A DNA stretch of 64,000 nucleotides from positions 1 through 64,000 of the forward strand of contig JAUCBJ010001071.1 of NCBI GenBank assembly GCA_032718475.1. Reading direction: 5' to 3'. Both the position numbers and the translations under genes were made by a program. The notes under the pieces were generated by a model. The model made no database searches, had not been told where the DNA came from, and saw nothing but the letters and a program-made list of their open reading frames with translations. This document shows positions 45,340 to 55,608 of the stretch, one piece after another. The stretch comes from Nemertoderma westbladi. Taxonomy: Eukaryota > Xenacoelomorpha > Nemertodermatida > Nemertodermatidae. The first letter of the stretch is position 1, and each line of letters opens with the position of its first letter.

Positions 45340-45362
45340 CATGGGGGGGGGGGGGGGGGGGG
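45340..45362. repeat. Poly(G) tract, duplicate 1
   Basis: About 20 G after ATGCAT. The matching tract in duplicate 2 (50421-50446) has 26 G. Confidence 0.9.
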
Positions 45363-45405
45363 CATTTAAACAATTAACAATAATCATGTACCGAACTGGT
45401 ACACT

Positions 45406-45713
45406 TCAATAATTTTTAACTTTAATCAATATAGACAAGAATAATTCTAATCCATCTGAAAATGTTTTTGGTTGAGGTGGAACATCGTTTTCGGAATATA
45501 AAGTGCTTAATAGTTCATAGAATTCATGAGAACAACCTGAGTCATCATATGGTTCACTGATATCTTCAGCCAAATGAAGTAACTGGTTGCGTCTTATTGG
45601 TAAAAGCACTGACCAATCTTGTTTCCCATACTCTTCTGGGGCATAATATAGTAGGTCAGGAATTCCTCCAGAGAAGTTAATTTTTCTATTTTTACACATA
45701 CGGTGCATTCTCT
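45406..45713 (-). pseudogene. C-terminal fragment of the DDE integrase, duplicate 1
   Basis: A minus-strand frame matching the last ~100 codons of the integrase at 51721-50489 (GGIPDLLYYAPEEYGKQDWS). The catalytic domain was left out when the unit was duplicated, so this copy has no enzyme function. Confidence 0.88.
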
Positions 45714-45866
45714 GCAGTACAGTTACTGGATTTACAAATCTTAGATAAACCTGTAAACTTACCACAGTACCAGCTTACTACAGTACTACCGGTAGACAAG
45801 TGTACCGGTATAATACTGTAATAGGCCTACTACTATAATTCTGTAATTCTGAAATTTGTAATTGGC

Positions 45867-46933
45867 ATGTCCGATACCGAGTCTACAATAAGTTCCAACG
45901 ACTTCGAAACGGAAAGGGAGTCAGCATCCGAATCAAAACAACGCGACCAACGCATACAACAGTTGATAAAGAGAATTAGACAACAAACAACAGCGCGTGA
46001 AAAAGTGTACCGGCGTAAAAAAAATCGTACATGCGGAAAGTCTCAATCTAAACTTCGGTTGGGGAATAAGAACGCGCAAAGGCGTTCTCGTTTAGTTCAG
46101 CTTGGTTGGAAACATAGAGAATCAGGGGGAGAATTTGTTCAGCGTAAAACGAGGAAAGGTGGTGGGACACGAGGAATACAGTTTGACATTGAAACTAAAA
46201 TAAGCGAGGTATTACAGAAAGCTGTGGAAGTTTTTTTCCCGTGCGGGGAAAGTTGTATTGGTAAGAAAGATAGGTTTAAGTTTTGTCTAATGGACTGGTC
46301 CGATACCAAGTGCTCGGAGGAGAATCTAAAGAAAACTGTGTCTGCGTATTACTCTGAAACTGGGTTTAAAGTTCTACGGTTTTACTTGGGGAGTGAAACG
46401 AGGTCCGAAGGTATGGAATCGGTCGATATGGCGAATGTGAACGTAAATTCTGAATTAATTTCCAATGAAGTACCCATCAAGGAAGTTGGTGATTCTTCGA
46501 TTTCAACTCAGGATTTCATCGAAATATATGAGGATGAAATTAGAGACACTCCTGTTGCGATTCCTGTAGATGATGTTTGTAACCAACCAGTGCCCACAGA
46601 CGAGCATGAGGGATATTTACTCCGTCCGCATGATGGTGTTAAACCTCCCTCGCGATTTGGTTTTGATGACAGCCTTGGATTGGTCGAGTCTCCTGAGTAT
46701 ATTGTCGATAATGAAGAACCGTTTCTTCTAAAAGAGGAGACCCTTCGTATTAATCGTAGCAACGTATTGGCCGATATGATAAGTTATTTCAAACACCAAG
46801 CCGTAATAGACATACCAATAAAAGTGGAGTTCATTGATGAAATGGGCGCTGATATGGATGGTATTTCGAGGGAAGCATACTCAGCTTTCTGGGAAGCATT
46901 TTTTAATGGTTCAGCGGATGGGGAGGTTTACGG
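45867..46933 (+). pseudogene. HECT-like transposon gene, duplicate 2, 5' part (split by LINE)
   Basis: Same gene as in duplicate 1, but with an intact N-terminal frame from ATG 45867: Ser/Glu-rich start, basic segment, RKGGGTRGIQ, FFPCGES, acidic middle and the first half of the HECT N-lobe to NGSADGEVYG. It is then cut by a LINE at 46934; the rest resumes at 49409. Without the LINE the N-terminal part would be fully open. This duplicate is the better guide to the ancestral protein, since duplicate 1 has a frameshift and a stop near its start. Confidence 0.87.
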
Positions 46934-49398
46934 TGCAATAGTGTTAACCGAAATTCTGTCCATCTTCAGGATTTTATCTCTGGAAATGGATTGTTTTCGG
47001 CTGGAACCCAGTTCAAGAAGCGAACAGGAAAGCTATGGACTCATAGTGGACCCAGTGGTCACAAGTCCCAGATAGACCATATTCTGTTTCGTAGGAAATA
47101 CAGGAGCTCTATACAAGACTGTAATGCATTTACACTTCGACCCTTCTCCAGTGATCACCGCCTTATTGTGGCCAAGGTAAGACTTAGTCTGCGTGCTAGC
47201 AGAACAACGAAATCTGCCTTGCCACGGCATGACTGGTCCTCTCTGTTGCAACAGCCAAGTGTGAGATCCAGCTTCACACTACAGCTGAGCAACAGGTATG
47301 AGGCTCTTGCCTCTGAGGCGGCAGATCACTGTGAGGGCTATACTGCCTTTACAGAAGCAGTTAAGTTAGCAGCTGCAGAAACAGTTCCTGTATACCCTCG
47401 AAACAGGAAAAGGGCCCCCTGGACTGACAACAAAATTCAGAAGTGCCGAAATGACCTTCATAAGGCGCAGAAAGAGTCCCGACTCAAACAGACTACAGCG
47501 GCCAAGAATGCAGTTAAAGCTGCATCTAGGTCCCTGAACAGGCAGTACTCTGTTAATCTACAGGAGCTAATAAACCAACAGGTTGATGCCATCAATGATG
47601 CTGATGACAGCAGGCAATCATCCCAGGCATGGAAATCGATCAATCTGCTTACTGGGCGGAAAAGCCAACCAACCACCAAGGTTAAGGCTGAATCACCAGC
47701 CGATCGCCTTAATGGTTGGAAAGCCCACTTTGAAAAGCTCCTCAATAATGACAGGGTATTGCCTGATAACTTTATAGAAGTAAAAGTGTCTGAGTCTGTA
47801 CTCCCAGATATTCCCATTGGCGATATCTCCTTTGCAGAAGTGAAGGCTGCTGCAAAGAGCATTAAGACCAATCGTGCCAGTGGAGTAGATGGTGTTCCCC
47901 CTGAGGTCTTTAAAATACCTGAGTGTTTAAAGCTCATCTATCCCATCATAGTAGACATGTACCGTACAACAAGAGTCCCACAAGAAATGAAAACAAATAA
48001 GTTGGTGCCAGTTCCCAAGAAGGGCAACCTAACACTCTATGGTTCTTTTCGGGGAATCTCATTGATCTCGATTGCTGCAAAACTATACAATAGAATTCTA
48101 TTAAATCGCATCAGGGATCCCATTGAGAGACTGCTACGTGGAAATCAGAATGGGTTCCGTAAAGGTCGTGGGACCATGGAGCCCATTTTGGCACTTAGAA
48201 GGATAATTGAAGAGTTATCAAAAAAGAAAGACAGGCATCTGGCTGTTATCTTTGTTGACTTCTTCAAGGCCTTTGATTCAGTCTCTCGCTCACGTATGTT
48301 CAGCATACTTTCATTATATGGGATTCCTGATGAAATTATTGCAGCAATCAGATCAGTATACGATGGTTCGACAACATTTGTGTCTACTGTTGACGGTGAC
48401 ACAGAACCATTTGAAGTGTTATGGGGCGTCCTCCAAGGAGACACACTTGCACCATTCTTGTTCATTATTGTGGTTGACTATGTTCTACGCATGTCCTTAG
48501 ATCATCATAATGATGATGGGGTGATGATAACTCCACCTACTGGCTCCAGAAGTCGAGGAAATCCTGCCAAGTACCTAACTGATCTAGACTTTGCTGATGA
48601 CTTAGGAGTACTCTCAGAATCATTAGAGGGAGCCCAGCGGCTCCTCAGCTCATTAGAACATGCTGCTTCTAGTGTTGGTCTTTTTATTAACTCCAGAAAG
48701 ACCAAAATTCTGACAGTTAACTTTGAAAGTCCTCAGCAAGTCTCTGATCGGATGAGCATAAGCTCAAAGGAATGAGCATGTGGACGACTTCTGTTACCTG
48801 GGATCATGGATCCGGAAGTCAGGTGAGGACCTTCGAATACGTAAGGGAAAGGCATGGGCAGCCTTGAATAGGCTTTCCAGGATTTGGAAGTCACCTAGAA
48901 TTAATCGGAAACTTAAGGTCCGATTATTTAGAGCAGCAGTAGTTCCAGTACTCCTCTACGGGAGTCCATGCTGGGCTCTAACTGCTGAGGACACCAAATC
49001 TCTGGATGGCACATTCACAAGAATGCTACGCCGGGTACATTGTGTCAAGTACAATGCACACATCTCCAACCAGACACTATATAACATTGGAGGTGTCTCA
49101 TTGGTTCCCCCAAGCTTGACACTAGAACAAAATCGCCTCCGCTTTGCAGGACATTGCTTTCGCCGTGAGGACCAGCCAGTGCATAATCTTGTACTTTGGC
49201 AGCCTCATGGAGTGAATAAGCATGGTGGACAGCCCATGACTTTCTTGAGACGCATCTTAAAGGACACTGGCCTTAAAGATGCGGATGATCTAGCAAATGT
49301 CATGGGTGATAGGGAGTTGTGGCGGTGCAATTTTGTTGACAAGCCGGCACAGCATTCTTAAAAATGCAGCTGCAATGCAGCATGCCGATCCTAGTAGT
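46934..49398 (+). mobile_element. RTE-type LINE, 5'-truncated, inside the HECT gene
   Basis: Same family as the LINEs at 11806-17045. It begins within the endonuclease region and ends with a short (TAG)n tail (CCTAGTAGT). A 10-bp target duplication AGGTTTACGG flanks it (46924-46933 and 49399-49408). It is closer to intact than the copies at 12-17 kb. Confidence 0.92.
46953..49361 (+). pseudogene. LINE endonuclease C-terminus and reverse transcriptase
   Basis: An open frame of 594 codons (46991-48775) covers the end of the APE-type endonuclease (SGHKSQIDHI, SDHRLIVAK), a linker and the reverse transcriptase (SGVDGVPPEVF, NGFRKGRGTM, VDFFKAFDS, LQGDTLAPF, FADDLG). An 8-bp deletion near 48770, compared with the copy at 12045-15810, shifts the frame. 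The C-terminal region continues at 48780-49361 and includes a CHC-type cluster (RFAGHCFRRED). The N-terminal endonuclease residues are missing through 5' truncation, so the copy is immobile. The natural RT order and the motif C sequence FADD are intact. Confidence 0.88.
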
Positions 49399-50208
49399 AG
49401 GTTTACGGGGTTCCAGCTTTAAGCCCCGAGTATGGCTTGGAGGAATGGCAGAGTATAGGGCGCATATTGGTCAAAGGATTCTTAGATTGTAAATTCTTTC
49501 CGCTCCAGTTAGCCCCGGCTTTTTTTATATGCTTAGTGCATGGTGAGGAGGCGCTTAATGATTCCATTCTGCTAGATTCCTTCTACTCCTATTTATCCAG
49601 CTCAGATTGTGAAGTTGTCCAGAGGGCTCTGACTGGTGAATTAAGCGAGTTTGATAAAGATGATTTACTCGATTTATTGGATAGATTTTGTTATCATTCA
49701 ATGATACCACCTCTAGAAAAGCTCAAGCCGGTTATAGTAGCTGCAGCTCATAAGCAGCTCATACAAGAATGCAACTATGCATTAGAGGTTATGGCTACAC
49801 AATGTCGTCCTTATTTTATTACCAAATTTCCAACAGTTGAATCTATTGAAATGTTATATGTGGCAATGAAACCTACTATTAGTGGCGTGCTTACAGCTCT
49901 TTGCATCGACTACTCCGAAACATGAAGGTGAGAGTCGCTCATTTAAATTTTTCCAGCAGTTTATACGTGCTCAGGGTGAGGGTGGGCTAAAGAAGTTATT
50001 GCGTTTTCTTACAGGATGTGAGATTCTTACAGTTGAAACAATAGAGATCGAGTTTACTAAACTCGACGGATTCCAGCGCCGTCCCATTGCCCATACCTGT
50101 GGCCCAGTTTTGGAGCTACCTTCTACCTACAAGGTTTATAGGAACCTGCGGTTGGAATTTGAGTCCATATTAAATAATCCTCAAAATCTTCCCTTCAATA
50201 TAGTTTAA
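49399..50208 (+). pseudogene. HECT-like transposon gene, duplicate 2, 3' part
   Basis: Continues the HECT gene after the LINE: the rest of the N-lobe (WQSIGRILVKGFLDCKFFPL) to the stop in the first frame at 49925, then the C-lobe in the next frame (49882-50208) with LLRFLTGC and the Cys motif AHTCGPVLELP. The same frame change occurs in duplicate 1, so it predates the duplication. It may be an old mutation or a genuine frameshift site in the overlap (49882-49925). Confidence 0.85.
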
Positions 50209-50420
50209 TGAAATGGAACTAGATAAACGAGAAAAAAACTCTTAACTGAAAAACATGTAACATGTGTTACTTTAGACTTATCTTTAAAACAGTGTTATTG
50301 TATCTAAGAAACACTTATCCTAATGAAACAACGTGAAATTTATAACTCCGTTAATTGTATTATCTTTCGCTGTCTTGGGAGTGTGGGGGTGGGGCGCAAC
50401 GGTCAAACATTTATATGCAT

Positions 50421-50446
50421 GGGGGGGGGGGGGGGGGGGGGGGGGG
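50421..50446. repeat. Poly(G) tract, duplicate 2
   Basis: 26 uninterrupted G, six more than in duplicate 1. Confidence 0.9.
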
Positions 50447-50488
50447 CATTTAAACAATAACAATAATCATGTACCGAACTGGTACACT

Positions 50489-51721
50489 TCAATAATTTTT
50501 AACTTTAATCAATATAGACAAGAATAATTCTAATCCATCTGAAAATGTTTTTGGTTGAGGTGGAACATCGTTTTCGGAATATAAAGTGCTTAATAGTTCA
50601 TAGAATTCATGAGAACAACCTGAGTCATCATATGGTTCACTGATATCTTCAGCCAAATGAGGTAACTGGTTGCGGCTTATTGGTAAAAGCACTGACCAAT
50701 CTTGTTTCCCATACTCTTCTGGGGCATAATATAGTAGGTCAGGAATTCCTCCAGAGAAGTTAATTTTTATATTTTTACGCATACGGTGCGTATTCCAGTT
50801 CAGAATAAACATATCAAGTTGATTCTGTATAAGTTTGAAAAAACAATATCGCGCGATCTCGACATGTAGGTTATCATTAGTCAAATAAATTCCCTCTGCT
50901 TGAAGATGACCTAATCGGTCAATCCAAAATTGCGAAACATTCTCCCTTAAGTCACGCCACAATCGTTCTATTTTAGTATTATAAACAGAACTTCCTTTTA
51001 TAAAAGGGTCATTAGATCGTTCATCGGTACATAAAGATCTTAGCTCCTTATGAACCTTAATCATAGTTGAGTTTTCGGTACCACAATCAGAACGCAATAG
51101 ACAAGGTAGACTGCGTAAATCCTGAACATATTCAAGATACGAATTTACCACAATGTCTGGATTATTATTACTCGGTAGAACTTTCAGCCAAATTATTTTT
51201 CGAGAAAAACCATTTACAGCCCCATGGATGGGAAACCCATAAGGCTTCAGTTTGTCATAACCATCCACATGTAAGCAATGATTCGGACCGTTTGAATAAT
51301 AAAGACTCCGTCGTCTAAGTGATTTTATGAGTCTGTAGTCGACTCCTTCGGGGTCTAAGCACTTAAGTACAACACGCATGGTTTCTTTGGAAATGTTAAT
51401 ACAATGACGGCTCCACAATCTTTGTCGCATTGCTCTATATCCACAATGGGAACCCCCAAAGTCGAAGAGTTCTTTCGCTGTCTTTTCAATGATTCTTTGT
51501 AGTGATGTTTCATAATCTCGGCTGCGCAGCCCCAATTTAGATTTGAATCGCTCTATAGTACGGGTTGAGATAGTAAGGCTATGATTGGTGTTTAAAATTA
51601 GTTTAGTTTCTTTAGCCGTGTACCGCAGGTAATGATAAATTAATATTAAATCTTCAGTATTTAAAATTACATTGGATAGGCATAAGCAAGGATTATAGTC
51701 TGACTGACTCATAGCAAACAC
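50489..51721 (-). CDS. IS3-like DDE integrase/transposase
   Basis: Intact 410-codon frame on the minus strand, facing the HECT gene, with only ~280 bp between their ends. Residues about 93-130 (CGYRAMRQRLW...) resemble the helix-turn-helix that precedes the catalytic core in bacterial IS3-family OrfB. The RNase-H-fold core has D153 (HVDGYDK), D212 (RSDCGTEN) and E252 (NTKIERLW), giving D-x39-E spacing. The C-terminal third is specific to this eukaryotic family. It would bind the terminal repeats and catalyse cut-and-paste joining with the observed 6-bp duplication. The only uninterrupted gene of this transposon, so the copy could still supply transposase. An alternative start at codon 4 (ATG) is possible. 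Confidence 0.88.
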   Translation of the reverse strand: MFAMSQSDYNPCLCLSNVILNTEDLILIYHYLRYTAKETKLILNTNHSLTISTRTIERFKSKLGLRSRDYETSLQRIIEKTAKELFDFGGSHCGYRAMRQRLWSRHCINISKETMRVVLKCLDPEGVDYRLIKSLRRRSLYYSNGPNHCLHVDGYDKLKPYGFPIHGAVNGFSRKIIWLKVLPSNNNPDIVVNSYLEYVQDLRSLPCLLRSDCGTENSTMIKVHKELRSLCTDERSNDPFIKGSSVYNTKIERLWRDLRENVSQFWIDRLGHLQAEGIYLTNDNLHVEIARYCFFKLIQNQLDMFILNWNTHRMRKNIKINFSGGIPDLLYYAPEEYGKQDWSVLLPISRNQLPHLAEDISEPYDDSGCSHEFYELLSTLYSENDVPPQPKTFSDGLELFLSILIKVKNY

Positions 51722-51864
51722 GGGAATTCTGTAATAACAGAAGGGTATTTACGATACCTGTAGTGAAATACGCAACACTAATCTGGTAATAAGATGACAA
51801 CCTACAATAGGCCTCCACTCATAAATTACCATACAGTATAAACATATATTTACATACTATTGTA

Positions 51865-52312
51865 CATCTCGTCCGGACGAGTTGTTGTAGCAACAACTCG
51901 TCCGGACGAGTTGTTGCTACAACATCTTGTCCGGACGAGTTGTTGCTACAACTTCTTGTCTGGACGAGTTGTTGCTACAACATCTTGTCCGGACGAGTTG
52001 TTGCTACAACATCTCGTCTGGACGAGTTGTTGCTACAACATCTTGTCCGGACGAGTTGTTGCTACAACATCTCGTCTGGACGAGTTGTTGCTACAACATC
52101 TCGTCCGGACGAGTTGTTGCTACAACATCTTGTCCAGACGAGTTGTTGATGTTGCTACAACAACTTGTCCGGACGAGTTCTTGCTACAACATCTCGTCCG
52201 GACGAGTTTGTTCACATACAACATCTCGTCCGGACGAGTTGTTCACATACAACATCTCGTCCAGACGAGTTGTTGTATACCACATCTCGTCTGGACAAGT
52301 TGTTTTGCTTTA
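51865..52312. repeat. Right subterminal tandem repeats
   Basis: About fifteen units of ~29 bp with CTCGTCCGGACGAG or one-base variants, inverted relative to the left array. The outermost units carry the CACATACAACAT variant also seen in the left array, so outer units correspond between the two ends. Confidence 0.85.
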
Positions 52313-52354
52313 GATTTATTTTTTTTCTTGCAGTGGCGGTTCAGGGCCACCATA
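52279..52354. repeat. Right terminal inverted repeat of the IS3-like transposon
   Basis: Reverse complement of 42597-42672 with a few mismatches; followed directly by the target duplication CTTTGG. Confidence 0.85.
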
Positions 52355-52360
52355 CTTTGG

Positions 52361-53780
52361 GGCGAGCCACTTTACTAGGAGGGCTATAACTCCTGGGTGA
52401 AGGGTGCAATACAATTGCATCGGAAGGTTTAGGATTACGGTCGGTGTATCCGCCGGTCGAGGTACCTGGTTGATCGATATCAACCTCAGTTGAGCGAGGT
52501 CGAACAACCTTGAGAGCGCGTTTTAAGACAGCAACTCTTACTGGCCCTGACGGGTCGTTTGCACGAGAGCGGTAGGTGGACCATGTGTAGTGAGAAATTT
52601 CCTCGGTTTGATGATTCTTTCCAACTCGCGTTCTCGGGCTCTATCGGGATCGATATGCTTCTCCTCGAGCTGATTTTCCTCCGCTTGTCTTGAAAGCATT
52701 CGTCCAAAACTGTTGCAGAAAGCAGAGTCGTCCAAGTTCGATATCTTCTTATAGATTCTGGATTTCCTGATCGAACTGAGATAAAGCTAATTCGTTTACC
52801 GCTTGGACTTGTTGCTGCAATTTACGTTTCACTAAACAATTGTAGATTCCTTTTCCGATCTTTTGACGAATAGTGTCAAACGCGTTTCGTACAACTCTCT
52901 CCTCCACCTCAGTGACAGGTTGTATCGGGTTAAACCGGGACGATGATACGGTTTAATGGCGATATTAGATGTCCGCGTCCCAATTCGACTAGGTAAGATG
53001 GGAGAATATTTAGGGAGCCCACAACCTGAGTGCCACCGACTAATTGTTCGGGTAACACTAGATCTTTGAACAGTGAGTACAGTTCGGGAGGATCCGTGAT
53101 ACTATTAGGATCGAGAGTCTGAGGTCTAACTAGGGAATGAGGAGGTCTGACCGAGTATTCCGGAACTCTGATCATAGGTTTATTTAAGGATCGTTTGAGT
53201 CGAGTGAACGTAGGTGATACGTCGAACAAGTTTCACTCGAAACTCCCGTAAATATAGCGAGTAAAACCGTGTTTAAAGCAACGTCTCTACGGATGTTTAT
53301 GTCTTTCCGTTTGTTGGTTGGGTCTTGGGCATTCATCGCAATAATACCAAAGACGCACGTCTTGTAGGGGAAACGCAGGTGATATTTATTCGGTTTTACA
53401 ATGTTTCTCTCAAGAATTGCAAATATACGTTGGAGTTACCGCGTTTATCAGGTTCTTTAACGTCTTTTCTTTCGAGTCGATTTCGAATAGGATTTTCGTA
53501 TTCGATTTTCAGTTTATCGTTCCGACTCCGCTGGGTATGATAGTTAAATAGTACCATTTCCCTTTCGGTGTCGATATAGTCCGTATCGTGTAAATCGATA
53601 GGATGGCCAGTAGTTAAGAAGTCCATATACATACCATTACGATGCGTATAGCGAGCGGTGAATTTTCTATAGTCCAATTCAGGCGTAAGTGGCTCCTGGG
53701 ACATCGGCGGTTCGATATAACGACCATCGTCCTCCGTAGTAGTTGGACTAGCGTCGCCGCGTATCAAGCTATCAACAAAT
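52361..53780 (-). pseudogene. Decayed ORF3 of element 3
   Basis: Several minus-strand frames (53767-53396, then shifted segments to 52361) line up in order with the N-terminal third of ORF3 at 34432-38079. Shared landmarks are a CDEC...CFKH cluster (near 53345-53270, third frame) matching CGEC...CPAH, a following RYxxG, and RPP...TLDP (near 53150) matching RPP...TLDP. After the charged helix (near 52640) the match stops. A frame with Pro/Ser-rich sequence then runs into the transposon and, beyond it, to the stop at 42529. The exonuclease-like region and the zinc knuckles are therefore missing, probably deleted. The relationship is distant and judged by eye. Confidence 0.55.
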
Positions 53781-55608
53781 GCTTGTAAAGGTAGAGTATT
53801 CGCTCCCTGATACCAAGATCATCTTCTATCAACTCAGTCATAGCTGCTATATGAGTTTATCAATATTATAATTGGTTATAATTAGGCTAGCGGGCGTCGC
53901 TGCCTACCCCTCCCGGCCCCCAGACAGTGCAAGATCCTCAGCGCCGATGTACCGTCGTCGCTGTGTTTTTCGCCAATGTAGTAGCTACACAACGACAACG
54001 ATAACCGGCACAAGTCACTCCACTGTCCGTCCCAAAGGCTTAGATTTACTTCAGGTTCTTACTGGAGAGTTAGGGCTACTTTCACAATTGCGACTCGCTA
54101 CTGTAAACACACTTTAGTAGTAACATTCACCTACAAACGCACAAATTCCACACAAGTGTCACAAACCGCACACATTAGGGCCATTTGTCCGTTAGTCAAG
54201 TGCCTTCCAGAATGCCACGTTATTATTGGGTATCCTTGGATACTAGCAGTGTGCTATTTATTCCTTATGCTATTCAATGGAGCAAGCTTTTATTGTTCTT
54301 TTAACTCACTTCTAATTCTAGCGTGGTTGTTGCCATGGTGACATTATGGAAAGCTAGCAGTAGAATTAGGGTAATTCTCATGCATACAGATCTGGGATGC
54401 TCTTTAATAGTAATTCTTTAATTATCAATAATCCTCTTTATACATGATTTTATGAATTTTATTTAATAGTAATTCTTTAATTATCAATATTCCTCTTTAT
54501 ACATGATTTTATGAATTTTATCGGCTATTGACTATATATTGGAGATTCTCGCACACTAATATACTTAATAGGGTGAATCTCCGCTCCCATGATCTATTAA
54601 TTAATGGAATTTTGGGAATGTTATAAATTGTATAAAAATGACAATTTATCAAATTCATTAAAATATGAATTTAAATTTATTTCCGTAAATTTTATTATTT
54701 AATATTAAATAGACACAATTTTATTCCAGAGCATGTCTGGGGACTGGGATCCTTGATTCTAGGAAATTTGTCCTTTTAAGAGTATCGGTAAGTGCTACGA
54801 TATCTTAATCGACTAGAATTTTAAAGGATCTAAAATTTTACAGATTTTAATTTATAGATTTTCTAGAGTTAACTTGTAAATAGTTACTCTATGGTATTTA
54901 TTTGACAGATTTTACAAATATTAATAGTTAATATTTAAGATGGGCACCGGTTTATTCCAGAACTTGTCTGGGGACGTTAACCACTGATTCCAGAATTTTG
55001 TCTTTCAAGTATATCGGTGGGTGCCGCGACATCTTAATCGACCAGAATTACAGATGGTCAAAGGGTTTAACAGATTTATTTTGCGTTGTACGCTACTGTG
55101 AGTGGGACATCACGCTACTATATGTATTATTTAATATACGGTATGAGAGCAATATCGCAAGAAGCAATGTCAGTGAGAAGAGGCAAGTCGTTTCCAAGGT
55201 CTACCCAGAGCTTGGTTTAGCCGAGACACGAGGATGTGAACTTTGCATTCCTAATACTCTACTTACCAATAATACTTGAATATAGTAGGAGCTTTATTGT
55301 ACTTTAATAAGTACGGACATTTCATCTTACTGTAGTCACGTATTTATAATATGATACGGACAGTAAGGAGAGAGAAAATAATTATTTCTCTCCGTTGCAC
55401 TAAATATATAATATAATATAATTAAGTAAGTAATAAACACAAATATATATTGCACTAATCTACTAAATAATTGCTAAAATAACATTCTACTAAATAAAAT
55501 TAAAGAAAATGATTATAATAAAAGTACATAATAATACATATATACATAAATATAAAATAATAAAAACAAATATAAAATAATATAGTCACACACCCACTCC
55601 AGACGCTG
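53781..55608. other. Non-coding stretch of element 3 with direct repeats
   Basis: This is where RT-to-integrase sequence would be expected, but no frame or motif is present. Two 59-bp units are tandem at 54405-54522. A ~100-bp unit (TATTCCAGARC.TGTCTGGGGAC type) occurs at about 54722-54826 and again at 54952-55050. 55280-55600 is AT-rich. Confidence 0.6.

Larger units (their letters stand above)
43125..50783. repeat. Internal tandem duplication of the IS3-like transposon (2589-bp unit)
   Basis: Unit 1 is 43125-45713; unit 2 is 45714 to about 50783 and is longer only because of the LINE insertion. The offset is exactly 2589 bp at the first junction and at the HECT start codons (43278 and 45867). 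The junction joins the 3' part of the integrase gene to sequence upstream of the HECT gene, with a short TGCAGTAC-type match. The copies differ by few substitutions, so the duplication is recent. Confidence 0.93.
42597..52354. mobile_element. IS3-like (IS3EU-type) DNA transposon with HECT gene
   Basis: A 9.76-kb element bounded by 6-bp target duplications CTTTGG (42591-42596 and 52355-52360). Terminal inverted repeats of ~75 bp begin YATGGTGGCCCTGAACC. Inside each terminus lies a tandem array of ~30-bp units with the palindrome CTCGTCCGGACGAG, in opposite orientation at the two ends. It encodes a DDE integrase on the minus strand and a HECT-like protein on the plus strand, converging on each other. 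A 2589-bp internal tandem duplication and a LINE insertion make this copy abnormally long; without them it would be about 4.7 kb. The IS3EU name follows repeat-classification usage from memory; the IS3-like enzyme is visible in the sequence. Confidence 0.85.

Noticed and set aside
42650-52312. CRISPR-like arrays (regular palindromic repeats)
   Set aside because: Units are contiguous tandem repeats without unique spacers, lie just inside transposon termini in a eukaryotic context, and no cas gene is present.
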